From contig NZ_CP048000.1 of assembly GCF_009931695.1 (NCBI RefSeq), positions 2,869,501 to 2,933,500 of the forward strand: DNA of 64,000 nucleotides, in the 5' to 3' direction. This stretch comes from Anaerocolumna sedimenticola. Lineage in GTDB: Bacteria > Bacillota > Clostridia > Lachnospirales > Lachnospiraceae. The stretch's first letter is position 1; every line of letters starts with the position of its first letter. The position numbers and the translations under genes were made by a program. Shown here piece after piece: positions 1 to 8,179 of this stretch. Under the pieces are notes generated by a model. The model saw nothing but the letters and a program-made list of their open reading frames with translations, was not told the DNA's origin and did not search any database.

Positions 1-1
1 G

Positions 2-622
2 CATTATTCCTTTGCCGTAAATGCATTTGTAGATGTGATTCGTGAATTCGGCGGAAATCAGTATGACTTCACCCTTAGAGAAACCCAGACTTATGAGATT
101 ATTGAAGATATTAACAGATTGAAAAGTGAAATCGGGATTTTATATACTTCTTCCAAAAATGAGGAAGTGCTTTTAAAACTGATTAAACAGAACGGATTGG
201 AGTTTGAGGAGCTTTTTGTCGCAAAACCACATGTATTTATAAGTTCCAAACATCCCCTTGCAGGGAAGGAGATAATAACATTAAAGGAACTGGATGAATA
301 TCCTTACCTTTCTTTTGAGCAGGGAGATTATAATTCCTTTTATTTTTCAGAAGAAATTCTCAGTACAATCGACCGAAGTAAAAATATTAAGGTAAGGGAC
401 AGGGCTACCCTTTTTAACCTGGTGATAGGATTAAATGGATATACGGTAAGTACGGGAGTAATAAGTAAGGAATTGAACGGGGAAAATATCATAGCCAGAC
501 CCCTTGCGGTAGATGAATCTATGCGTGTGGCTACAATAAAACAAAAGAATATGCCGCTTAGCAGGTACGGAAAAGCATATATGGAAGCATTAAAAAAGCA
601 TGTATCTGAATGTATTGGATAG
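2..622 (+). CDS. LysR-family transcriptional regulator, C-terminal part (cut by window edge)
   Basis: The reading frame is open from the first bases of the window, so the N-terminal winged-helix DNA-binding domain lies outside it. About 206 residues remain and look like the periplasmic-binding-protein-like effector domain of LysR regulators. Visible signs are alternating beta-alpha segments, a central strand reading IGILYTS, and a hinge region around PLAGKEIITLKEL. A strong hairpin terminator follows the stop, so the gene ends its own transcript. The methionine-synthase-like gene downstream on the same strand is a plausible target, since LysR proteins often control sulfur-amino-acid genes, but nothing in the sequence proves this. 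Family call is good; effector unknown. Confidence 0.8.
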   Translation, partial: HYSFAVNAFVDVIREFGGNQYDFTLRETQTYEIIEDINRLKSEIGILYTSSKNEEVLLKLIKQNGLEFEELFVAKPHVFISSKHPLAGKEIITLKELDEYPYLSFEQGDYNSFYFSEEILSTIDRSKNIKVRDRATLFNLVIGLNGYTVSTGVISKELNGENIIARPLAVDESMRVATIKQKNMPLSRYGKAYMEALKKHVSECIG

Positions 623-673
623 ATAAATAACAGGAGTATAGGGAAAATAACCTGATATAAAAGAAGAGTATGA

Positions 674-719
674 ATATGTGTTTGGTATAGCTTAAAGCTA
701 TATCAAACACATATTTTTT
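674..719 (+). terminator. Rho-independent terminator after the LysR gene
   Basis: A long near-perfect inverted repeat (ATATGTGTTTGGTATAGCTT against AAGCTATATCAAACACATAT, one mismatch) with a very short loop is followed by six T residues. Confidence 0.9.
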
Positions 720-799
720 GTATTTTCCGTTGGAATAAAAATAATTTATAATAAGTTACAGCTATAAAAATTAAATAATTCAGACAGGAGATGGACAAT

Positions 800-1912
800 A
801 TGAGTAAAAATGCACCTTTTAAGTATGATATTGTTGGAAGTTTTTTAAGACCTGATTATTTAAAGCAGGCAAGAAGGGAATTTACAGATGGAAAAATCAG
901 CAGAGAAGAATTAAAGTCGGTTGAAGATAAAGCAATTATTGATCTGATTCAAAAGCAGAAAAATGCAGGGCTTCCGGTTATAACGGACGGTGAATTCAGA
1001 AGGAGTTCCTGGCACCTGGATTTCATGTGGGCGTTTAACGGTGTGGGACATGAAAAGACTAAGAGCGGAATACCATTTCATGGAGAACCTGCTTTGATTG
1101 ACGATACCTTTCTTACGGGAAAAGTATCGGTTGAAAGTCATCCGTTTGTTGAGCATTTTAAATTTCTGAAACAATTCGAGGATGAGAATACGGTTGCACG
1201 CCAGACAATTCCTGCTCCTGCTCAGTTTCTGTTTCAGATGATCATACCGGACAATATAGAAAGTACGAAAGCAATTTATCCGGAGGAAGAGGAGTTAATT
1301 CAAGACATTGCAGAGGGTTATAAAAAGGTGATTCGGGATTTGTATGCTGCAGGCTGCAGAAATATTCAGTTTGATGATTGTACATGGGGAGTATGTGTTG
1401 ATCCTAATGCCTGCTTTATCTTTGGAACTATTGAAGCCGGGTTACAGGAGAACATAAATAAATTAATCCGTGTCAACAATCTTGCAATAGAGGGTAAACC
1501 GGAAGACCTGGTAATTAATACACATATCTGCCGCGGTAATTTCCATTCCACCTGGGCTTGCCAGGGAGGTTATGACCGGATAGCAAAAGACCTTTTTGAC
1601 AGAGAAAATGTAAATGCCTTTTATCTGGAATTTGATGATGAGCGATCCGGTGATTTTGAACCGCTTCAATATGTAAGCAAAGAGAAGAAAGTTGTGTTAG
1701 GACTTATCACAACAAAATCCCCCGTATTGGAGAATAAGGCGCACATAATCAAACGTATTCACGAAGCCGCAAAATATATTCCCCTCGAACGTTTATGCCT
1801 TAGTCCGCAGTGCGGATTTGCCTCCACTGAAGAAGGTAATAAACTGACCGAAGAAGAACAGTGGGCGAAATTGCAATTAGTACGGGATATTGCAAATAGT
1901 ATATGGAAATAA
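800..1912 (+). CDS. Cobalamin-independent methionine synthase-like protein (MetE C-terminal domain, YxjG/YxjH type)
   Basis: About 370 residues forming a single MetE C-terminal-type TIM barrel. Family members transfer a methyl group to homocysteine or a related thiol using zinc. The zinc ligands are all present in the HxC...E...C pattern: H242 and C244 in THICRGN, E277 in FYLEF, C338 in SPQCGF. The folate-binding N-terminal half of true MetE is absent, as in B. subtilis YxjG and YxjH, so the methyl donor is unknown. I chose the ATG at 800 because AGGAG at 786-790 sits 9 nt upstream; the in-frame ATG at 791 directly abuts it. Likely a monocistronic gene. Confidence 0.88.
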   Translation: MSKNAPFKYDIVGSFLRPDYLKQARREFTDGKISREELKSVEDKAIIDLIQKQKNAGLPVITDGEFRRSSWHLDFMWAFNGVGHEKTKSGIPFHGEPALIDDTFLTGKVSVESHPFVEHFKFLKQFEDENTVARQTIPAPAQFLFQMIIPDNIESTKAIYPEEEELIQDIAEGYKKVIRDLYAAGCRNIQFDDCTWGVCVDPNACFIFGTIEAGLQENINKLIRVNNLAIEGKPEDLVINTHICRGNFHSTWACQGGYDRIAKDLFDRENVNAFYLEFDDERSGDFEPLQYVSKEKKVVLGLITTKSPVLENKAHIIKRIHEAAKYIPLERLCLSPQCGFASTEEGNKLTEEEQWAKLQLVRDIANSIWK

Positions 1913-1937
1913 ACGAAAAAAGTAAGACCTGACCGAA

Positions 1938-1975
1938 CCGGCTTACGACATGGATAAGTTCATGTCGTAAGCCGG
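1938..1975. repeat. Perfect 15-bp stem-loop without a U tract
   Basis: CCGGCTTACGACATG and its exact reverse complement flank an 8-nt loop, between the methionine-synthase-like gene and the convergent AraC gene. No T run follows on either strand, so it is not a standard intrinsic terminator. It may still protect 3' ends from degradation. Confidence 0.7.
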
Positions 1976-2046
1976 ATAAATTACGTAATTACCGGTAAAT
2001 AGAAGACAGGATTAAGCGGATAAGTTATAATAAAACAGATTTAGCA

Positions 2047-2931
2047 TTAGGATATTGATTTTATGGAACATATATATTCAGTTGGAGTCATTCCCGTAGA
2101 CTTTTTAAAATGTTTGGAAAAATAATGAACGGATGAATAACCAAGTTTTTCGGAAATCTCAGTAAAATTTAATGCTTCCTCCCGCATAAGTTTTTTGGCT
2201 TCTTCAATTTTTAATAACTTATAATATTCGATGACACCCGTACCGGATTTACTTTTAAAGACTGTTTTTAAAGTTGTCTTACTCATGTGGGCAAATTTGC
2301 ATACATCCTCAAAAGTTATATTGTCATATATATTACTCTGCAAATAATTTACAATCTTATTTACAATACTTTCCTCCGACCTTTCTTTTACGGCAGAAGA
2401 AAGCCTTATTTCTTTTGTTATACTGGAGCCTTTTCTAACCAGATATATTAAAAACATCTCAAGGTAGAGCTTTATAAGCTGTTCACCTCCGAAGAGGGTA
2501 ATTTCCCGCTTTTCCAGTTTTTCCAGGGTAGATACATAAAGGGGGGAAGAAAACGAACCTTCAGCCTCCTTTTTTATTTTCGCTAATAGAAGCCTTTCGT
2601 TTTCGCCTATGGATAAAATTTTATTTTCAAAATAGGACATGGAAGGGGAAGAACAGAAAAAAGAAATAACCATTAAATTAGGACCAGCTTTTCCATTCGC
2701 CCAAAGATTATGAAATTCATTTGGCTTATGAAAGATCACATCTCCCTGTTTTAATTTGTATCCCTCGGTACCGGCCATAATCTCAACTTCCCCTTTGTCA
2801 ACATAGACGAATTCCCAAAAATTATGGGATTCGCCCTCATAAATATAATCCTTGGCAAATTCAAAGTAATGTATGGTTACAATATCTTTTATGGTAAATT
2901 CTTCTGTAAGAGCGGTTTTTACATAGTTCAT
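2047..2931 (-). CDS. AraC-family transcriptional regulator with N-terminal cupin
   Basis: 294 residues. Residues 1-100 form an AraC-type cupin sensor, including the HNFWEFVYVDKGEVEI segment and KPNEFH. Residues about 190-290 carry the two helix-turn-helix motifs, ending in the typical signature YSSVHYFSKHFKKSTGMTPTEY. It is divergent from the GH123-like gene at 3144 across about 210 bases, the usual layout for a regulator and its glycosidase target. The ligand is probably a sugar, inferred from context only. Confidence 0.9.
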   Translation of the reverse strand: MNYVKTALTEEFTIKDIVTIHYFEFAKDYIYEGESHNFWEFVYVDKGEVEIMAGTEGYKLKQGDVIFHKPNEFHNLWANGKAGPNLMVISFFCSSPSMSYFENKILSIGENERLLLAKIKKEAEGSFSSPLYVSTLEKLEKREITLFGGEQLIKLYLEMFLIYLVRKGSSITKEIRLSSAVKERSEESIVNKIVNYLQSNIYDNITFEDVCKFAHMSKTTLKTVFKSKSGTGVIEYYKLLKIEEAKKLMREEALNFTEISEKLGYSSVHYFSKHFKKSTGMTPTEYICSIKSIS

Positions 2932-3143
2932 AATATCACCTGAATAATAGAGAATAAAATATTAACTGGGAATACAATTGCTTGCTGCCTGATAATTTTT
3001 ATAAGGCTAAAAGTACAAAAAAATAGGCTTTTTGGACAAAGTATTTACGGGAACAAAGAAATATAATTTATTATAACAGACATATAAATATACTTCAACA
3101 AAGCCTACGAATAATAAATTTACGATTTAAATGAGAGGTAAAT

Positions 3144-4799
3144 ATGAGCAATAAAATACTCCAATATGAAATCAAATTATTGAGTTCTTTAGCGAAAGTT
3201 TTTCCGGATGAACAGCCTGTCTATCAACCGGAATGTTTAATGTTAAGTGCTCTGAGAGGGGAAACAGTATCCTTTCAGGCAGCTTATACCGGTAATATTT
3301 CTTTAAAAACCGCTGCAGAGGTGTCGGTTGTTTCGCCAATTAAGGAATATATCCATGTCAGAAGCGTAGAAACGGTTCCGGTTTTAGTTGCCTGCGGAGC
3401 GGATACGGATGACAATTATTTGAAAAAAACCTCGGGACTTTATCCGGATATTTTAAGGGAATTAAGAGACAGTAAGACGGAGATTTTGCCGGGTAAATGG
3501 AAAAGCCTATGGATTGATATTGAGGTGTCAAAAAAAGCACGATCCGGTATTTTCCCGGTAGAAATCTGCCTGAAGAAAGAGGAAGAAATTTTGTGCAGTG
3601 CCAACATATCAGTCACCATATATGAGGCAGTTCTGCCAAAGCAGAACATGATACATACGGAATGGATGCATGCCGACTGTCTTGCGGATTATTACCGTGT
3701 ACCGGTATTTTCGGAAGAGCATTGGGATATATTGGAGAATTTTTTCAGGGAATATGTAAAACGGGGATGCAATATGATGCTGACACCACTGTTTACCCCG
3801 GCCCTGGATACTGCAGTCGGAGGGGAGCGAACAACGGTGCAGTTAGTTGATATTACCGTTCAGGACGGCAACTATCGTTTTGGGTTTGAACGTCTGAAAC
3901 GTTGGATCAATCTTTGTAAAACCTGCGGTGTGGAATATTATGAAATGTGCCATCTGTTTTCCCAGTGGGGGGCAAAACATCCGCCTAAGATTGTAGGTAA
4001 TGTCAATGGCAGGGAAGAGAAGATATTCGGGTGGCATACACCTGCAATCGGAGAATATACGAAGTTTCTGCAGGTATTTCTTCCACAGCTTATTGATAAA
4101 TTAAAAGAATGGGAAATTGACAAGGTTACTTATTTCCATCTGTCAGATGAACCGGATGAAAGTGATTTGGATTCATACCGCCAGGCAAAAGAATCAGTGG
4201 AAGAATTATTAAAAGATTTCCATACTTTTAATGCGTTGTCCAGTTATGAATTTTACCGTCACGGACTGGTAGACCACCCGGTTCCTCAAGTCAACAAAGT
4301 GGTGGAGTTTCTGAATCATGGTCTTACGGATCTATGGATGTACTATTGCGGAAGCCATGGGTATAAGGTTACCAATCGTTTTCTTTCCATGCCATCCCTC
4401 AGAAACCGTATCTATGGCTTGCAAATATATAAATACGGCATTGCAGGTATTCTGCACTGGGGATATAATTTCTATAATACCCAGTATTCTACGGCTCATA
4501 TTAATCCCTATGAGGTAACGGATGCCGGTGGCAGCTTCCCGTCCGGTGATTCTTTCCTTGTCTATCCAGGAGCAGACCGGCATCCGGAAGAGTCCATCCG
4601 GATGATGGTCCATCAGGAAGCACTTCAGGATCAGCGGGCATGCCAGTTACTGGAGTCACTTACGGATAAAGAGTATGTATTAGAACTTATAGAAGGAGAA
4701 CTTGCAGAGCCATTAACTTTCCAATGCTATCCTAAATCCGACATGTATCTTATTCAGTTAAGGAATCGCATTAATAAAGAAATAGCCGGGAGAATTTAA
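3144..4799 (+). CDS. GH123-like / DUF4091 glycoside hydrolase
   Basis: 551 residues with an N-terminal beta-rich part (about 1-160) and a TIM barrel (about 170-470). The barrel has the hallmark HLSDEPDE; D335-E336 match the Asp-Glu pair that GH123 beta-N-acetylgalactosaminidases use for substrate-assisted catalysis. There is no signal peptide, so it should act inside the cell on imported oligosaccharides. The start follows GAGAGGTAAAT. It is transcribed away from the AraC gene at 2047-2931, its likely activator, and ends in a hairpin terminator. The fold is well supported; exact substrate specificity is not. Confidence 0.8.
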   Translation: MSNKILQYEIKLLSSLAKVFPDEQPVYQPECLMLSALRGETVSFQAAYTGNISLKTAAEVSVVSPIKEYIHVRSVETVPVLVACGADTDDNYLKKTSGLYPDILRELRDSKTEILPGKWKSLWIDIEVSKKARSGIFPVEICLKKEEEILCSANISVTIYEAVLPKQNMIHTEWMHADCLADYYRVPVFSEEHWDILENFFREYVKRGCNMMLTPLFTPALDTAVGGERTTVQLVDITVQDGNYRFGFERLKRWINLCKTCGVEYYEMCHLFSQWGAKHPPKIVGNVNGREEKIFGWHTPAIGEYTKFLQVFLPQLIDKLKEWEIDKVTYFHLSDEPDESDLDSYRQAKESVEELLKDFHTFNALSSYEFYRHGLVDHPVPQVNKVVEFLNHGLTDLWMYYCGSHGYKVTNRFLSMPSLRNRIYGLQIYKYGIAGILHWGYNFYNTQYSTAHINPYEVTDAGGSFPSGDSFLVYPGADRHPEESIRMMVHQEALQDQRACQLLESLTDKEYVLELIEGELAEPLTFQCYPKSDMYLIQLRNRINKEIAGRI

Positions 4800-4826
4800 T
4801 AGTTAAAAATGATATGTAACTATACA

Positions 4827-4865
4827 CCGCCAACCATTCAGGATTCCGATCAGAATGGTTGGCGG
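4827..4865 (+). terminator. Hairpin terminator after the GH123-like gene
   Basis: CCGCCAACCATTC pairs exactly with GAATGGTTGGCGG. The following tract (TAACTTTTATG) is only weakly T-rich. Confidence 0.7.
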
Positions 4866-4951
4866 TAACTTTTATGTAACAAATGCATTCCGCATATGGT
4901 TTGAATGGTTCGTAACATGTACCTTATATGTGAGAATTATAAATATTAGGG

Positions 4952-4978
4952 TTGACAAATATATCACTCTGATATAAT
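4952..4978 (+). promoter_or_regulatory. Sigma-A-type promoter of the glycosyltransferase-PadR operon
   Basis: TTGACA at 4952-4957 and TATAAT at 4973-4978, both perfect hexamers, separated by 15 nt. That spacing is shorter than the usual 17 and would lower basal activity. The spacer and -10 box are overlapped by the first operator box. Confidence 0.75.
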
Positions 4979-4999
4979 ATGAGTATATCAGAGTGATAT
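4961..4999. promoter_or_regulatory. Twin palindromic operator, probably for the PadR regulator
   Basis: Two 15-bp palindromes share the arms ATATCA-N3-TGATAT: 4961-4975 (middle CTC) and 4985-4999 (middle GAG). Their centres are 24 bp apart, and the boxes together form a larger inverted repeat. They cover the spacer, the -10 region and the likely transcription start, an ideal repressor site. The encoded PadR protein at 6261 is the natural candidate. Confidence 0.75.
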
Positions 5000-5014
5000 A
5001 TTGGAGGTGGCATT

Positions 5015-6199
5015 ATGGCTAACATTTTATTTATCAATGCAAATCTATACGGACATATTAACCCGACCCTTCCGTTAGTGAAAGAATTAGCAGACAGGGG
5101 TAATCAGGTGGATTATTTTTGTTCACAGCAATTTAAAGAAAAAGTTATGGAGACAGGCGCAGCATTTCTGAATTATTCTGCGGAACTGGATGATTTTCTT
5201 AAATCCTACCGTCCCACGGACAGGCATCCTTTTTATATGCTCATGGAGTATGTTCTTCTTTACGCAGAAGTGATGCTTCCGGGAGTTTTAAAGTTGATTG
5301 AAAAGAATCGGTATGATATGATAATCGGAGATTCTTTGTTTGGCGGGCCATGTTTTTTAAAACAGATTCTTAAGATACCTGTGGTTGGTTCACATTCCAG
5401 CTTTGCTATGAGCGGTGCTCCGGTGCCGCCGTCTATGCTTGAGCCGGGATACCACCCGCAGTTGGATCATTGTTATGAAATATTGGACAGGATATGCAGT
5501 AAGTATGCGATTCCTACTCCAGGCTTAACTGACATTTTCATCAGTAAAGCCCAATGGAATGTGGTATATACGATTCCGGAGTTTAACGGAGTTACTGTAC
5601 TTGACAGTTCGGAATATCTTTTTACTGGCTCCGTGATCCAAAAAAACTCGGAACCGGAGTTTGGAGGATTAGCCGATACAAATGACCGGCCGGTAATCTA
5701 TATTTCACTTGGCAGCATTAATACTGATTTTATAGAATTTTATAAAATGTGTATTAAAACATTTGAAAATTCGGATTATTATGTTGTTATGTCAATCGGT
5801 AAAAAATGTGATAAAGAGCAATTGGGGATAATTCCGCCTAACTTTTATGTTGATAATTTTCTGCCTCAATTAGCCGTTTTGAAACAAACGGATGTTTTTA
5901 TCACCCATGCCGGTTTTAATAGTGTTAATGAGGCACTTTATTACGGTATTCCTTTATATGCACTGCCAATGGTTAATGACCAGTATATGGTTGCAAAAAG
6001 AATCAAGGATATGGAACTTGGTATCGTAGGTAGTTTTAATGAAATAAATTCACAGAACTTAAGAGACGGAGTGGAAAAATTATTATCAGATAAGCAAATA
6101 CGGGAAAATTGCCAAAAAATATCATTGAAGTTCAGGGAATATAAACGTTTGTCTTATGTGGCCGAAACGTTAGAAAAGATTAGCATGAGACAGCAATAA
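5015..6199 (+). CDS. GT1 (MGT/UGT-type) glycosyltransferase
   Basis: 394 residues with the two-Rossmann GT-B fold of macrolide/UDP-glycosyltransferases. The N-terminal acceptor domain begins ANLYGHINPTLPLVKEL with the conserved catalytic-type His of GHINP. The C-terminal donor domain has the PSPG-like stretch FITHAGFNSVNEAL followed by GIPLYALPMVNDQ. Relatives transfer sugars to small hydrophobic molecules, often as detoxification or self-resistance. Together with the PadR-type regulator behind it, this suggests a drug- or phenolic-inducible module. GGAGGTGG precedes the ATG. Confidence 0.88.
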   Translation: MANILFINANLYGHINPTLPLVKELADRGNQVDYFCSQQFKEKVMETGAAFLNYSAELDDFLKSYRPTDRHPFYMLMEYVLLYAEVMLPGVLKLIEKNRYDMIIGDSLFGGPCFLKQILKIPVVGSHSSFAMSGAPVPPSMLEPGYHPQLDHCYEILDRICSKYAIPTPGLTDIFISKAQWNVVYTIPEFNGVTVLDSSEYLFTGSVIQKNSEPEFGGLADTNDRPVIYISLGSINTDFIEFYKMCIKTFENSDYYVVMSIGKKCDKEQLGIIPPNFYVDNFLPQLAVLKQTDVFITHAGFNSVNEALYYGIPLYALPMVNDQYMVAKRIKDMELGIVGSFNEINSQNLRDGVEKLLSDKQIRENCQKISLKFREYKRLSYVAETLEKISMRQQ

Positions 6200-6260
6200 G
6201 ACCGAACTTGTTGTTTTAAAATAAATGGAATCCGGCCGTAAGGAAAGGAAGAAGTAATAT

Positions 6261-6800
6261 ATGATGAAAAATAAATCCAGATATGCTATTTTGGGGATAT
6301 TAAATATCTCACCAAGTACGGGTTATGATATTAAAAAATACTGCGACACTATAATCTCCGGAATTTGGCATGAAAATTTCGGACATATTTATCCCACACT
6401 AAAAATGTTAGAACAGGAAGGATGTATTCGGCAAGTATCAGAGGAGAAGGAATCAAGAAAAATTAAGTATGAGATAACAAAAGCGGGGAAAGATGAACTC
6501 CTTGGCTGGCTTTCGGAGGAAACACTTATGCAGCCGGTCCGTTCCGAATTTATGCTGAAATTTCTGTTTTCCAGCCAGATTCCCATAAAAAATGTTATAG
6601 AAATGCTGAATCAATATAAGAAACGTCTGGAAGAAGAACTGAATCAATATATGGGTTTAGAAAAAGAATTAGCGCAAGGGATTCCTGAAATTTCCGCAGA
6701 AAGAGCACGTTTTCTGAAAGCAACCTTAAGAAGAGGGATATTAACATCACAGGCTTCAATTGAATGGTGCAAGGAAACGATATCCGAATTAGAAAAATAA
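6261..6800 (+). CDS. PadR-family transcriptional regulator
   Basis: 179 residues. Residues 1-85 are the PadR winged helix, seen in YAILGILNISPSTGYDIKK and the recognition region FGHIYPTLKMLEQEGC. The remainder is the PadR C-terminal helical dimerisation segment (Vir-like type). It lies 61 nt behind the glycosyltransferase and shares its transcript, so it probably represses the operon through the twin ATATCA-N3-TGATAT boxes at 4961-4999. Starts at the first of two adjacent ATGs after AGGAAAGGAAG. Ligand unknown. Confidence 0.9.
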   Translation: MMKNKSRYAILGILNISPSTGYDIKKYCDTIISGIWHENFGHIYPTLKMLEQEGCIRQVSEEKESRKIKYEITKAGKDELLGWLSEETLMQPVRSEFMLKFLFSSQIPIKNVIEMLNQYKKRLEEELNQYMGLEKELAQGIPEISAERARFLKATLRRGILTSQASIEWCKETISELEK

Positions 6801-7015
6801 ACTAAAAATAAAAAATGATAAAAAAAGACATTATTATACATCACTGCATATATTATTATTAGGATTTATTCTTTATGGGCTAAACAAAGTTTGCTTTGGC
6901 CTGTGAACCAACTGGGGTTTAAGTTCCTGTTTACTGCAACAGTTGGAATGTGGTTCCTTTAATATATAACATTTGATACAAGCTTAAACTGAAAATATCA
7001 AAGAGGTGATGTGAA

Positions 7016-8026
7016 ATGTATAGGATTCTTACGTGTGTATTTAGCCCCCATGTTTATAATGAAATACACAACGGTTTTTTGGAGGCGGGATGTGAAGTTC
7101 GAAATATTTTAATCGGTGAGAAATATATTAATAAATTTGATTCACTGAAGACAGTCTTGACAAGTGCTATTGATGAATTTAAACCGGATTTTGTATATTC
7201 CTACGGCTGGTGGAAAGATATTATTGATATAAATGTATTTTTTGATGTTATTAAGAAAAAAGGTTTATTCCATGTTTGGTGGTCTGCAGATGACCCTGTT
7301 TGCTGTGGTCAGGTTTCCCTGCCTGCTGCAAGAAGGGCGGACTTGGTTTTTACCCCGGTAGATTATCTGATACCGGAATATGATAAATTTGGTATTAAAG
7401 CTTATTTACAGCCCAATGCCTGTGCGCCCCGTTATGTAAAATTACCGCCTAAACCTGAATATCGGAACGATATAATATTCGTAGGAAACAATTATAGCTT
7501 TAGGCATGTCGATGAAGAATCAAAAAAAAGTATATTTTATAAATTCAGAGTTGATGGTATCTATCAAATTATAAAACCTTTGGCAGATAAAGAGAAGAAC
7601 TTGAAAGTTTGGGGAAGATGGTGGACCGATTATGACAGGGCATATATACTTCCGACAGCTTATTACGGAGGTATATTACCGGTTGAAGAAATCCCTTATG
7701 CATATTCATCTGCAAAGATTGCATTGGGAATCCAGCAGGTAGCTACTTCAAAAACCTATGTATCTACAAGAACTTTTGAAGCACTTGGATGTAGAGCATT
7801 CCATATTACCCAATATTCCCCGGGTGTTGAGTATTATTTTAAAAAAGGGGTACACCTAGAATGGTCAAATTCAGTAGAAGAAACGTTAGAACTTGTTGAT
7901 TATTATCTGGCGCATGAAAACGAAAGAGAGAAGATTGCACTTAACGGGCAGAGGGAAGTGGATGAAAAGCATAGACTTGTTCATAGGGCAAGAACTGTAT
8001 TGGATACAGTTGCAAACCATATCTAG
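7016..8026 (+). CDS. CgeB-like glycosyltransferase (spore-maturation type)
   Basis: 336 residues, GT-B-like. The N-terminal half has FVYSYGWWKDI and VWWSADDPV, typical of the CgeB/DUF3880 group. The C-terminal half carries KTYVSTRTFEALGCRAFHITQY, the part that contacts the nucleotide sugar in Glyco_trans_1_2 proteins. In Bacillus, CgeB belongs to a locus that decorates the outermost spore surface, so this enzyme may glycosylate spore proteins here. GAGGTGATGTGAA precedes the ATG. It stands alone and ends in a strong bidirectional terminator. Confidence 0.82.
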   Translation: MYRILTCVFSPHVYNEIHNGFLEAGCEVRNILIGEKYINKFDSLKTVLTSAIDEFKPDFVYSYGWWKDIIDINVFFDVIKKKGLFHVWWSADDPVCCGQVSLPAARRADLVFTPVDYLIPEYDKFGIKAYLQPNACAPRYVKLPPKPEYRNDIIFVGNNYSFRHVDEESKKSIFYKFRVDGIYQIIKPLADKEKNLKVWGRWWTDYDRAYILPTAYYGGILPVEEIPYAYSSAKIALGIQQVATSKTYVSTRTFEALGCRAFHITQYSPGVEYYFKKGVHLEWSNSVEETLELVDYYLAHENEREKIALNGQREVDEKHRLVHRARTVLDTVANHI

Positions 8027-8055
8027 AAAACTAATTCATATGAATATCCCCCCAG

Positions 8056-8118
8056 TATAAAAAGAGACTGCAGATAGTTACATGTAAATTATGCAACTGC
8101 CTGCAGTCTCTTTTTATA
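8056..8118. terminator. Bidirectional terminator between convergent genes
   Basis: TATAAAAAGAGACTGCAG pairs perfectly with CTGCAGTCTCTTTTTATA around a 27-nt loop. A-rich and T-rich arms give a U tract in both directions. It serves the CgeB-like gene and the propeller gene at 8180-9607. Confidence 0.9.
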
Positions 8119-8179
8119 CTGCTTTGTTCAAATCTCTTAAAAACCGGTGGTTCAAACACAGATAGTTACATCATTCAGA

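Noticed and set aside
623-799. SAM (S-box) or T-box riboswitch before the methionine-synthase-like gene
   Set aside because: The region holds only the terminator hairpin of the LysR gene and an AT-rich promoter region; no multi-helix leader or second terminator is visible.
1938-1975. Rho-independent terminator
   Set aside because: The stem is perfect but no U tract follows on either strand; recorded as a stem-loop only.
6801-7015. Possible remnant of a hydrophobic protein in two frames between the PadR and CgeB-like genes
   Set aside because: Short stretches such as LLLGFILYGLNK can be read, but there is no start, no ribosome site and no recognisable family; too short to support.
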